A stretch of DNA of 64,000 nt from Lentzea flava. GTDB taxonomy: Bacteria; Actinomycetota; Actinomycetes; Mycobacteriales; Pseudonocardiaceae. The stretch's first letter is position 1. Each line of letters starts with the position of its first letter. The stretch covers positions 186,001 to 250,000 of the forward strand of contig NZ_BMRE01000006.1 in the NCBI RefSeq assembly GCF_014648475.1, read 5' to 3'. Position numbers and translations under genes: made by a program. The notes beneath the pieces are model-generated. The model searched no databases, was not told where the DNA came from, and saw only the letters and a program-made list of their open reading frames with translations. Of the stretch, positions 18,237-25,428 are shown in pieces.

Positions 18237-18992
18237 GTGACGGGTTATGACGCGCTTGCCGAGGTGTACGAGTGGCTCATCTCCGATGCGAAGCTGGCTC
18301 CGGCCGAGTTCGCTGCGTCGTTCGATGATGTCCTCAGTCTCCTGCCGTCGAACGCCCACGTCCTCGATTGTTCGTGCGGAACCGGACAGCTGGCGGTTGG
18401 CCTCGCCGGTCGTGGCATCCAGGTTGTCGCAACCGACGCCAGCGAAGCGATGGTTCGTCGGACTGCGGAGTTGTCTCAGGAGTTCGGGGCATCCGTCCGG
18501 GCCGTGCGAGCGAGCTGGGAAGAGTTGCCCGACCATTTCGAGGACGGCACGTTCGACATGGTGTTCTGCGTCGGTAACTCGCTTCACCATGCCGCGGGCG
18601 CGACAGGCAGGCGTGCTGCTCTGGAGTCGATGTCACGGCTCTTGCGCCGTGGCGGGCGCTTGGTGCTCACCTCCCGCACGTGGGAACTCGTGAGGGCCAG
18701 AGGTTCCCGGCTGGACATCAGTGACCGACTCGTCCGCCGGAACGGTCGCGATGCCGTCGTGGTCTACCGCTGGGAGATCGCGCCGCATTGGGAGGAGGAG
18801 CACCACATCGAGATTGCGATCGCCCAGATTGATGCGACTGGGTTGGTTCTTGTCCGCTCGGAACTGCTGTCCTGCTGGCCCTACCGGTACGAGGAACTCG
18901 AAGTCGAGCTGCACCGGGTCGGACTTCGGACGGAAGTGAGCACGTTCGATCTCGAGGCCGAGAACTACATGGTGGTGGCGAGCAAGGTGTAG
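18237..18992 (+). CDS. Class I SAM-dependent methyltransferase
   Basis: A 251-residue methyltransferase of unknown substrate. GTG 18237 is chosen because GGAGG at 18224-18228 precedes it by eight bases; an in-frame GTG at 18219 would place that site inside the gene. Motif I is VLDCSCGTGQLAVGLAGRG (about residue 44), the acidic ribose-binding end is QVVATDASEAMVRR, and the post-motifs DMVFCVGNSLHHA and LLRRGGRLVLTSRTWE are clear. The glycine N-methyltransferase/ubiE-like branch is closest by eye. Codon third positions are less GC-rich than in the flanking genes, which could indicate recent acquisition. Confidence 0.88.
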   Translation: MTGYDALAEVYEWLISDAKLAPAEFAASFDDVLSLLPSNAHVLDCSCGTGQLAVGLAGRGIQVVATDASEAMVRRTAELSQEFGASVRAVRASWEELPDHFEDGTFDMVFCVGNSLHHAAGATGRRAALESMSRLLRRGGRLVLTSRTWELVRARGSRLDISDRLVRRNGRDAVVVYRWEIAPHWEEEHHIEIAIAQIDATGLVLVRSELLSCWPYRYEELEVELHRVGLRTEVSTFDLEAENYMVVASKV

Positions 18993-19070
18993 ACAGGCCC
19001 CGTCAACGACGCCGAGGGCCTTTGTCGTTTCCCGGCCACGCCCCAACCCAGCTCAATACGATCAACCGTC

Positions 19071-19493
19071 GTGAGCTTCCACTACGAGGTCGTCTTCTCC
19101 ACGTTCCTGCGCGACAACACCCCACCGGACGTCCTGGACGAGCTGCGCTACCACCTCGGCCTCACCGAAAACCGGCCACAACACCTGGTGATCGACTACG
19201 ACTTCCCGGTCATGCAGCCGGACGAGGACAGCTACCTCCCCGGCGGCGACCACGTGGCGCTGCGCCGGCAGTACCGCGGCCACAACGCCCAGGGCGAGCA
19301 CCACGCCTGGGGTCTGCACGCGCGGCTGTACTGGCTGGACGACCACTGGGCCGAGATCTGGTGGCAGGTCGTCTCGCTGCTGGCCCCGCACGTGGAGGAC
19401 GACGGCTACGCGGGCCACTTCCGCGAGGAGAACGACGAACGTCCCACCTCGCTGATCATCGTGGACGGCGAGCCGAGTCTGGGGCAGCCGTAG
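19071..19493 (+). CDS. Hypothetical protein, 140 aa
   Basis: A conserved-looking cytoplasmic protein with no recognised domain. It begins MSFHYEVVFSTFLRDNTPPD and is rich in aromatic and acidic residues, with HHAWGLHARLYWLDDHWAEI WWQ in the middle and no membrane helix or signal peptide. GTG 19071 has no Shine-Dalgarno, but TACGAT at 19057-19062 ends eight bases upstream, so the message may be leaderless. It stands 47 bases before the tandem paralogue pair but has its own promoter-like element. Confidence 0.72.
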   Translation: MSFHYEVVFSTFLRDNTPPDVLDELRYHLGLTENRPQHLVIDYDFPVMQPDEDSYLPGGDHVALRRQYRGHNAQGEHHAWGLHARLYWLDDHWAEIWWQVVSLLAPHVEDDGYAGHFREENDERPTSLIIVDGEPSLGQP

Positions 19494-19540
19494 ACACGTC
19501 GGGCCGCGCGCGGGCTGCCTTTTCGCTTAACCTCGCGAGG

Positions 19541-19918
19541 GTGCCCAACGTTCTCGTGATCGGATTCGATCCGCACACCATCCCCGGCTTCGACCCCGCA
19601 CCCGTCGCCGCCGGCATCGAGCGAAGCAGCAGGACGTTCGCCGAGCTGGGGCTCGCAGAAGACCTCTTCCTGATCGACTTCGCCGAGCTCGGCGGCCCGG
19701 CCGAAACCAAGCTCGTCGAGAAGCTCCGGCAACGGCAGTACGACGCGGTGGTTGTCGGCGGCGGCATTCGCAAGGGACCTGGGCTGCTCGAGCTCTTCCA
19801 GACCGTGGTCAACCTGGTCCACTGGCACCAGCCGGACACCGCGATCGCGTTCAACGACAACGCGGGCGACAGCCCGGACTGGGTGCTCAAGGCTCTTGAG
19901 CAACGGCGTGATCGCTAA
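19541..19918 (+). CDS. Tandem paralogue 1, unknown Rossmann-like protein
   Basis: A 125-residue protein starting at GTG 19541 (VPNVLVIGFDPHTIPGFDP). It is followed ten bases later by a close relative, about 60% identical by eye. The pattern hydrophobic strand-IGF-helix, then YDAVVVGGGIRK, then ELFQTVVNLVH, then AIAFN suggests a small alternating alpha/beta fold of about 120 residues, possibly a flavodoxin- or receiver-like sheet. No catalytic motif is recognised. TAACCT at 19528-19533 lies seven bases before the GTG with no Shine-Dalgarno, so a leaderless start is likely. Confidence 0.75.
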   Translation: MPNVLVIGFDPHTIPGFDPAPVAAGIERSSRTFAELGLAEDLFLIDFAELGGPAETKLVEKLRQRQYDAVVVGGGIRKGPGLLELFQTVVNLVHWHQPDTAIAFNDNAGDSPDWVLKALEQRRDR

Positions 19919-19928
19919 CGTCGAGGGC

Positions 19929-20297
19929 ATGCCTGACGTTCTTCTCATCGGTTTCGCCCCCGACACCATCCCCGGCTTCCCGCCGGGTGCCGTTGCCGCA
20001 CAGCTGGAGGAAGGCAGCAGGCGCTTCGCGGACCTCGGGATGGCGGAGGAGCAGTGCCTGATCGGCTACGGCGACCCGGACGCCGCCGCCACGGTCGTCG
20101 AGCACCTGAAGCGCAAGCCGTACGACGCTGTCGTGGTCGGCGGGGGCATCCGCAAGCCCGCGGAGGTGCTGGAGCTCTTCCAGACCGTCGTCAACCTCGT
20201 GCACCGGCACCAGCCGCAGGCCGTCATCGCGTTCAACTCCGGCCCGACCGACAGCGCCGACTGGGCGCTCAAGGCGCTGGAGCAGCAGCGCGCCTAG
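19929..20297 (+). CDS. Tandem paralogue 2, unknown Rossmann-like protein
   Basis: A 122-residue protein from ATG 19929 (MPDVLLIGFAPDTIPGFPPG), a duplicate of the preceding gene. Most conserved between the two are the N-terminal IGF-x-P-x-TIPGF block, YDAVVVGGGIRK, LELFQTVVNLVH and the ending ALEQ. The middle (about residues 45-60) differs and is shorter here, so partner or substrate may differ. It is probably co-transcribed with copy 1. It converges on the membrane-protein gene, with stops one base apart. Confidence 0.75.
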   Translation: MPDVLLIGFAPDTIPGFPPGAVAAQLEEGSRRFADLGMAEEQCLIGYGDPDAAATVVEHLKRKPYDAVVVGGGIRKPAEVLELFQTVVNLVHRHQPQAVIAFNSGPTDSADWALKALEQQRA

Positions 20298-20717
20298 CTA
20301 CAACAGGTAGGGCGTGACCCACAGGGCGACGAAGCAGAAGGCGGTGACCGCGGTCGCCGCCAGCCGCCCTCGTCTGCGGTCGCGGAAGAACTCCACAGCG
20401 CCGAACGTCAGGAACGCCACCGCGCCCGCGATCAGCACGGCGGTCGGCACCGGGGCGGTCTGCCAGGCCCACGACGTGAGCAGCCAGACCGCGACCACGA
20501 AGCCGACGACCACCAGGCCCAGCAGCGCCTCGAACACGGCCTCCTCCAGCTCGTGTCCCCACCACTTCAGCGAGCGCCAGAACCGGGACGGCAGCGCGAA
20601 GAACCACGCGAAGAGCCGTCGCTGCCACCAAGGGCGCTCGGCCTCCGCACGGGCCTGCAGCACGGCCTCCCGCGCGGCGCGGCGCCGGTCCTCTTGATCC
20701 CCCATGACCTCCATCAT
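20298..20717 (-). CDS. Small membrane protein, 139 aa
   Basis: Unknown function. A charged, Arg-rich N-terminal segment of about 45 residues (RRAAREAVLQARAEAERPWW) precedes an amphipathic WFFALPSRFWRSLKWWGHE and three hydrophobic helices at about residues 60-80, 90-106 and 120-137. ATG 20717 overlaps the upstream AAC(3)-like stop by four bases (ATGA), so the two genes are likely coupled; a later ATG at 20705 is an alternative. No signal peptide is apparent. Confidence 0.7.
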   Translation of the reverse strand: MMEVMGDQEDRRRAAREAVLQARAEAERPWWQRRLFAWFFALPSRFWRSLKWWGHELEEAVFEALLGLVVVGFVVAVWLLTSWAWQTAPVPTAVLIAGAVAFLTFGAVEFFRDRRRGRLAATAVTAFCFVALWVTPYLL

Positions 20718-21361
20718 GCCGATGCCAGCAGTTCGGTCAGCCGACGCACGGCGAACTCACGGAAGGGCCGCATCGGGATCAGCCGGCACTCCGCCGCCCC
20801 CACCTTCCGCGGCTCGATGCCGAACGCCTCCTCGAACTCACGCCCCACGACGGGAAAGAACCGCCCGTAGTCCCCGGCCACGTCGTCCACCACGAGGTCC
20901 GGCCCGATCACCCGCTTCTGCAGCCGTGGCGACGGTGTGAGCGCCTCGCAGTGGTGCAGGAAGCTGTTCCGCGTGTGATCAACGCCGATCAGCAGGATCT
21001 GCCCGTCCAGCGAGTGCAGGACGTCGAACGGCGACTCCCGGCCCAGCGCGAAAGCCAACGGCTGCGATCGGACGACGGCCGCGGCATCACGTCCGACCGC
21101 CGCCACCGGCACGATCGGGTGGGACGACAGCAGCGCGGAAGGCATCGCTTCGACGCACGCGGCGACTGCTCCCATCGGCGCATTGCGGAAGGCTGGCACG
21201 ACGAGCGTCGGCGTCACGGCCAACAAGCTCTGAACCACGGTCGCCGCGCCTCCGTACACCTCTCCGAGACGGGAAAGCGACGAATGCACGACCAGGGGAA
21301 CGTCGCCGACCGCTCTCAGAGCACGCCATCCAGCGATCAAGTCCTCGCAGGTCAGCCCCAT
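20714..21361 (-). CDS. AAC(3)-family acetyltransferase-like protein (short)
   Basis: Resembles the aminoglycoside N(3)-acetyltransferase/YokD family, which transfers acetyl from acetyl-CoA to an amino group. Visible family blocks are VPLVVHSSLSRLGEVYGGAA near the N-terminus (CoA-binding HSSLS), SHPIVPVAAVGRDA in the middle, and GRESPFDVLHSLDGQILLIG with GVDHTRNSFLHHCE towards the end. At 215 residues from ATG 21361 it is shorter than typical members (about 260-280) and lacks the segment that normally follows the first GTLV-like strand, so aminoglycoside activity is uncertain. It is the first gene of a two-gene unit with the membrane protein. Confidence 0.8.
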   Translation of the reverse strand: MGLTCEDLIAGWRALRAVGDVPLVVHSSLSRLGEVYGGAATVVQSLLAVTPTLVVPAFRNAPMGAVAACVEAMPSALLSSHPIVPVAAVGRDAAAVVRSQPLAFALGRESPFDVLHSLDGQILLIGVDHTRNSFLHHCEALTPSPRLQKRVIGPDLVVDDVAGDYGRFFPVVGREFEEAFGIEPRKVGAAECRLIPMRPFREFAVRRLTELLASA

Positions 21362-21450
21362 GTCCTCACCCAAAACTACATACCGTGACCATGTCACTCG
21401 ATCGCGTGGTCGTCGACGTAACCCATAACGAGAGCCAGGCTCACACCGAA

Positions 21451-21531
21451 CTAACAGACAGCTCCGCCAGTTCGTCAGGAGGCAACGATGAACTTAAGCA
21501 GGATGCAAGTGGCTCGCTGACTGTCTGTTAG
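21451..21531. repeat. 11-bp inverted repeat enclosing a short uORF
   Basis: CTAACAGACAG at 21451-21461 and CTGTCTGTTAG at 21521-21531 are exact inverted repeats 59 bases apart. Between them are an AGGAGG ribosome-binding site and a complete ten-codon reading frame. The repeat lies between the divergent AAC(3)-like and transglycosylase genes. It may be a long-range RNA stem or a paired operator; the arms lack target-site duplications and a transposase, so an IS remnant is not supported. Confidence 0.55.
21488..21520 (+). CDS. Candidate leader peptide (10 codons)
   Basis: ATG 21488 to TGA 21520 encodes MNLSRMQVAR. A perfect AGGAGG at 21477-21482 is spaced five bases from the ATG, better than for most genes in the window. 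The third codon is TTA, very rare in this DNA. It stops at the base before the right arm of the 11-bp inverted repeat and lies about 230 bases upstream of the transglycosylase. A translated leader that senses ribosome progress is the inference; chance cannot be excluded. Confidence 0.4.
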   Translation: MNLSRMQVAR

Positions 21532-21629
21532 CAGCGGATAGCCCAACTCATCGAAAACGTGACGAGAGTCACCCAACGGGCGCTGAAGCTTGCCTGCGCT
21601 CGTGACGCGAGGTTACGTTCTCGCCCGCC

Positions 21630-21646
21630 GATAACGGTTTGGTCAC
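21630..21646 (+). promoter_or_regulatory. MtrA-like direct repeat
   Basis: GATAAC (21630-21635) and GGTCAC (21641-21646) are spaced 11 bases apart, resembling the (G)GTAAC/GTCAC direct repeats bound by the actinobacterial response regulator MtrA, which controls cell-wall hydrolase genes. The gene downstream is a transglycosylase, which fits. A related half-site, GGTTACG, lies at 21611-21617. The right half overlaps the left arm of the RNA helix described next, so both may not be functional. Confidence 0.4.
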
Positions 21647-21722
21647 CGGCAGGACACAGGAACTGCGTCACGCAGGGTCCAAAGTCCCCTGGGATCCCCC
21701 GCCCAGGTGTGCCGGAGACCAA
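21639..21722 (+). promoter_or_regulatory. Foldable three-helix 5' leader of the transglycosylase gene
   Basis: Three nested helices can be drawn. P1 pairs 21639-21651 with 21710-21722 (12 pairs around one A-A mismatch). P2 pairs 21652-21655 with 21677-21680 and contains an inner hairpin 21663-21667/21671-21675 with a TCA loop. P3 pairs 21688-21693 with 21702-21707. The element ends 12 bases before the AGGAGG of the transglycosylase, and AGCTCC just after P1 can pair with GGAGGCT across that site. The shape is that of a cis-regulatory RNA. It does not match the ydaO/c-di-AMP consensus that I know precedes such genes. Confidence 0.45.
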
Positions 21723-21747
21723 GCTCCCCGACGCAGGAGGCTCCCCC

Positions 21748-22539
21748 TTGGCCCGGCACAGCAAGGCTGCCGGCCGCACCGTGTACACGGTCGTGCCCAA
21801 AGCAGATGTGAAGGCCGGCGCGCATCGCGCCGAGGACGACAAGGTCCCGCTCGCTCACCGCGTGAGCGCCATCGTCGTCGCAGCAGGTGTCGCCGCAGGC
21901 ACCGCAGCGATCGCCAACGCCGCCACCAGCGGCTCCTCCAGCGAGCTCGCCGCTGGGGCCGAGTTCGGTGCGATTCCGGACCACGAGGCCCAGACGGTCA
22001 AGACCATCCACGACGTGAACCCCGGTGGAGAGGTCGGTCGTCTGCTGCAGTTCCAGCAGATGTACGCCCAGCAGGCCTTCGAGCAGGCCACCAAGGCCGC
22101 CGCGGACGCGCACGCCCAGCGCGAGGCGGCGGCCAAGGCCGAGGCCGAGCGTCAGGCGGAGATGCGCAAGCCCGCCAAGCAGCGCGAGATCGAGGGCTGG
22201 ATCAAGGAAGCCATCAAGGTCCTGCAGGCCAACGGCACGAACATCGACAACAGCAGTGTCGACGAGATCTACACGATCATCATGAAGGAGTCGAACGGCA
22301 ACCCCAACGCCGTCAACAACTGGGACTCCAACGCGCTGCGCGGTACTCCGTCCAAGGGCCTGATGCAGTGCATCGACCCGACGTTCCGCGCGTACAAGCT
22401 CCCCGGCTACGACAACATCCTCGCGCCGGTCGACAACATCATCGCGGGCGTGCGCTACACCTACGCCCGCTACGGCGGCTTCCACAACCACCCCGGGCTG
22501 GTCAGCATGAACCTGGGTGGCGGGTACCGGGGGTACTAA
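21748..22539 (+). CDS. Lytic transglycosylase (SLT-like) with N-terminal membrane segment
   Basis: A peptidoglycan-cleaving enzyme exported across or anchored to the membrane. TTG 21748 is chosen because AGGAGG ends seven bases upstream; earlier in-frame codons would run through the structured leader. The product is 263 residues: a basic N-terminus (LARHSKAAGRTVYTVVPKA), one hydrophobic segment at about residues 40-60 (VSAIVVAAGVAAGTAAIANA), an Ala/Glu-rich coiled coil at about 95-150, then the transglycosylase domain with the catalytic glutamate in IYTIIMKESNGNPNAVNNWD, GTPSKGLMQCIDPTFRAY and NIIAGVRYTYARYGG. It probably acts in cell-wall growth or resuscitation. Confidence 0.9.
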   Translation: MARHSKAAGRTVYTVVPKADVKAGAHRAEDDKVPLAHRVSAIVVAAGVAAGTAAIANAATSGSSSELAAGAEFGAIPDHEAQTVKTIHDVNPGGEVGRLLQFQQMYAQQAFEQATKAAADAHAQREAAAKAEAERQAEMRKPAKQREIEGWIKEAIKVLQANGTNIDNSSVDEIYTIIMKESNGNPNAVNNWDSNALRGTPSKGLMQCIDPTFRAYKLPGYDNILAPVDNIIAGVRYTYARYGGFHNHPGLVSMNLGGGYRGY

Positions 22540-22687
22540 AGACGCCAGTTTCGCCGTGCCGGGGTGCGTGAAACCCATCAGCGGGCGATGCTGTCAAACA
22601 GGTTCACCCACAAGCATGGCGGCCCTAGCGGGCACACGCCCGGTAGTGCTCCCATCGAAGCGATTTCCCGAACGCAGGGAGTGGCCG

Positions 22688-22837
22688 ATGAACGAGCAAC
22701 AGGCACGCGACGACGAGCTGGCGAAAATCCGCTCGGAGGCGACGAACTGGCTGGCCAAGATGGCCAAAGCCCAGCAACGCCCCAAAGTCGAGCAGCGGAA
22801 GCCTGAGCACGACGCCATGACACCCGCGAAGAAGTAA
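22688..22837 (+). CDS. Small charged protein, 49 aa
   Basis: ATG 22688 with GGGAG at 22677-22681 starts a 49-residue, very polar protein (MNEQQARDDELAKIRSEATN ... ending MTPAKK), predicted helical at residues 3-30 with a lysine-rich tail. The frame is open upstream, but that part reads as non-coding. Length, Shine-Dalgarno and a following terminator support a real gene; the function is unknown. It is 148 bases after the transglycosylase. Confidence 0.65.
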   Translation: MNEQQARDDELAKIRSEATNWLAKMAKAQQRPKVEQRKPEHDAMTPAKK

Positions 22838-22843
22838 GGACAG

Positions 22844-22873
22844 GAAACGCCCCGGCCGCGGCCGGGGCGTTTC
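22844..22873. terminator. Bidirectional hairpin terminator
   Basis: A 13-bp stem with arms 22844-22856 and 22861-22873 (gaaacgccccggc and its complement) and a CGCG loop, flanked by AAA on the left and TTT on the right. It lies between the converging small-protein gene and the GH2 gene. Confidence 0.88.
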
Positions 22874-22890
22874 TGTTCTGGAAGGCAGAA

Positions 22891-25428
22891 TCAGCCGACC
22901 TCGACGGTCGGGGTGGCCCCGCCCAGCAGCTCTTCCCGGTACGACGCGGAGACCGTCACCGTTTCCCCTGGCCAGAGCGTCACGTAGTTGTCCGTCCACA
23001 GCGCTGGGGCGATCTCCGGCCCTCCCGGCCCCTTGTGGATGCTCACCCTCGTGAAGAACGCCACCGAGCTGCTGTCGTTCGTGAGGGTGACGTCCGCACG
23101 GGTGCCGCTGACGGTGGACGACACGGAGAGTTTGCCGCGCGGCAGCGACATCAGGCCGGTGAAGTCCGCGTAGGACGTCTGCGGCAGGTGGTACCAGGTG
23201 GAACTGCCGAGGTCCGTCACGTCCGGTGAGCTGGAGAGCCAGTAGACGTTGCGGTCGACGACGTTCCCCGACGCGTCGCGCAGCAGCAGGCGCACCAGAT
23301 AGGTGCGAGAGGCACCCAACGTCACCTTGTCGACGGCACCAGGCCCCGACACAGGCACGGTCGAGTCCGAACGCACGGTGCCGTCCAGTTCGAACACGGT
23401 CGTCTGCACGTTCATGCCGTCGACCGCGCCGAGTGCCCATACCGTGTTGTCGTCGTAGGAGTACTGCACGTGGGTGGGACGCAGACCCTTGCGCGCGCCG
23501 AAGTACCCGCCGCTGGGCGTCATCGAGTAGTCGAACAGGTGCCAGTAGAGCTCCGGCTGGGCGTTGTTCAGCAGCCAGTAGATGTCGCCGGTCGAGGGAT
23601 TCACCGGCCGCAGTCCGTTGCGGCCGTGCGCCTCGAACTGCGCGCGGTTGACCTCGTAGTTCATCAGCTGCGCCTTGCGCACGAAGTCTTCCAACGACGT
23701 AGGCGCGCCGTAACGCGTCGCCAGCGAGTGCCAGAAGTCGCCGAGGTGGTTGAACCAGGTCGACCACGACAGGTGGTACTGCACCGAGTCGGGATCACGC
23801 CACAGCGCCTCGAGCTCGGAGTCGGTCATGAACGACTTCAGCGCCGCCAGCTCGGGGATCGCCGCGCCGGGGCCGTTCTCGCCCTCGAAGCCGAACGCGC
23901 CACCGGCCACCTCGCCGTAGAAGAAGTTCGGCGGCACCCACCAGTACGGGCCCGCTCCCTTGTGCCCCGACGGGCCGAGCGTCTCGCTCGCCCACGGCCC
24001 GATCGACGGGAGCAGCGGCAACGACCAGTCCGTCGACGCGAACGCGTCCAGGTACGTCTTCTCGACCTCCGGCGGCGGCGCGGTGTCGCTGCCGAGGTAG
24101 AAGCTCAGCACCGACGGGTGGTTCTGCAGCCGGAAGCCCTCCGTCACCGCGGACGCGCGGGCCACCGCGAAGTCCGCCTGGCTCCACTTCTCGTAGTGCT
24201 GCCACTTCGAGCAGCACTCCCAGCCCGGCATCAGCACGATGCCCATGCGGTCGGCGAGCTCGTAGAACTCCTCGTGCTCCTCCTTGCCCTCGAGCCGCAG
24301 CGTGTTCAGGCCGAGGTCGCGGACGTAGGACAGCTCGTCGCGCACGCGTTGCCGGTTGTCGCGCAGGAACAGGTCCGGTACCCAGCCGGCGCCGCGCACC
24401 TGGAACGGCCTGCCGTTGATCTCGAACGCCTGCGCGCCGTCCGCGTTCAGGAACGAGCGGACGTGCCTGATGCCGAAGTCCTTGGCGGTCCGGTCGGACG
24501 TGCGGCCGCCGACGGAGGCCTCCAGCTCCAACCGGTACAGCGGCTGGTCACCCATCGCGTACGGCCACCACACACGCGGGCGCTCCACGTACTGCTTGGT
24601 CTCCACGGTCGCGGTGCCCATCGCGGGAACCTTCACCTTTTCCTCGAACGGCCCGTCGGCCGACCCGCGCACCAGCACCTCGACGTCGGAGGAGGTGTGG
24701 TTGGTGACTTCCGCCTTGATCGTGAGCTCGGCGGTGTCCAGCGACGGCACGGCCAACGACGTGAGCACGCGCGCGTTGTGCAGGGAGACCGGGCCGGTGC
24801 GCACCAGCTGCACATCGCGCCACACACCCATGCTGTTGTCCGGCGGAGGCTGGCTCCAGTCGAGGAAGTCGAGGGTGAACTGCTCGTAGCTGTCGGCGGG
24901 GAAGACCTTGATGGCCAGGGCGTTCACTCCCGCGCGCAACGGCACCTCGAAGTCGTGCGCCGGGTACGCGCCCGCCACCACGTCCGGACCGGCGATCATG
25001 ACTCCGTTGAGCCAGATCTCCGCGCTCGGGATGATGCCGCCGGGCAGCCGCAGGAACGTGCGCGAACCGGCGAGCGAGTTCGAGAGGAACGTCTTGCGGT
25101 ACCACCACGGCACGGTGAAGTGCCCCGCGTTGACCTTGTCGCGCATGTTCGTCGAGTAGTGGATGTCCGGGTAGCGCCCGGCTGCCACGAGCCCGCCGAG
25201 GACCGTGGAGCGGCGCGGCACTGTCGTCCAGGCCTCGTCGTCGTACTCCGGCCGGGAAACGACGTCTCCGCCCACCGGCACGTCCGACGACGATCGCAGC
25301 CTCCAGTCGGGGAAGCTCGTCACCTCACCCGTGGCCGTCGGGGCCGCGAAGTCGGGCTGTGCGCGCGTCACCGTCGCGGGCACGCAGCTCGCCACGATCA
25401 GCAGCAGGGCCAGCGCGAGGCGTCTCAC
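22891..25428 (-). CDS. GH2 exo-beta-D-glucosaminidase-like lipoprotein
   Basis: A glycoside hydrolase family 2 enzyme of the CsxA subfamily, expected to release glucosamine from the non-reducing ends of chitosan oligomers. GTG 25428 overlaps the LysR stop by four bases; the upstream open frame lies inside that gene and is not used. The N-terminus (RRLALALLLIVASC) has a lipobox VASC, so the mature 845-residue precursor is probably lipid-anchored outside the cell. A sugar-binding jelly roll (about 30-200) is followed by an Ig-like domain and a TIM barrel. LGSDTAP matches the subfamily's Asp acid/base region, and GFEGENGPGAAIPE matches the nucleophile-Glu region. It is shorter than CsxA of Amycolatopsis because no C-terminal carbohydrate-binding module follows. 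Confidence 0.88.
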   Translation of the reverse strand: MRRLALALLLIVASCVPATVTRAQPDFAAPTATGEVTSFPDWRLRSSSDVPVGGDVVSRPEYDDEAWTTVPRRSTVLGGLVAAGRYPDIHYSTNMRDKVNAGHFTVPWWYRKTFLSNSLAGSRTFLRLPGGIIPSAEIWLNGVMIAGPDVVAGAYPAHDFEVPLRAGVNALAIKVFPADSYEQFTLDFLDWSQPPPDNSMGVWRDVQLVRTGPVSLHNARVLTSLAVPSLDTAELTIKAEVTNHTSSDVEVLVRGSADGPFEEKVKVPAMGTATVETKQYVERPRVWWPYAMGDQPLYRLELEASVGGRTSDRTAKDFGIRHVRSFLNADGAQAFEINGRPFQVRGAGWVPDLFLRDNRQRVRDELSYVRDLGLNTLRLEGKEEHEEFYELADRMGIVLMPGWECCSKWQHYEKWSQADFAVARASAVTEGFRLQNHPSVLSFYLGSDTAPPPEVEKTYLDAFASTDWSLPLLPSIGPWASETLGPSGHKGAGPYWWVPPNFFYGEVAGGAFGFEGENGPGAAIPELAALKSFMTDSELEALWRDPDSVQYHLSWSTWFNHLGDFWHSLATRYGAPTSLEDFVRKAQLMNYEVNRAQFEAHGRNGLRPVNPSTGDIYWLLNNAQPELYWHLFDYSMTPSGGYFGARKGLRPTHVQYSYDDNTVWALGAVDGMNVQTTVFELDGTVRSDSTVPVSGPGAVDKVTLGASRTYLVRLLLRDASGNVVDRNVYWLSSSPDVTDLGSSTWYHLPQTSYADFTGLMSLPRGKLSVSSTVSGTRADVTLTNDSSSVAFFTRVSIHKGPGGPEIAPALWTDNYVTLWPGETVTVSASYREELLGGATPTVEVG

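Noticed and set aside
21451..21531. Inverted repeat as an IS or MITE
   Set aside because: Only 11-bp arms, no target duplication and no second copy seen in the window.
21559..21747. ydaO (c-di-AMP) riboswitch before the transglycosylase
   Set aside because: Position would fit, but the conserved core blocks of that family could not be found; left as an unclassified structured leader.
21559..21747. 63-residue N-terminal extension of the transglycosylase from an upstream start
   Set aside because: It would cross the structured leader and lacks a ribosome-binding site; TTG 21748 has a perfect one.
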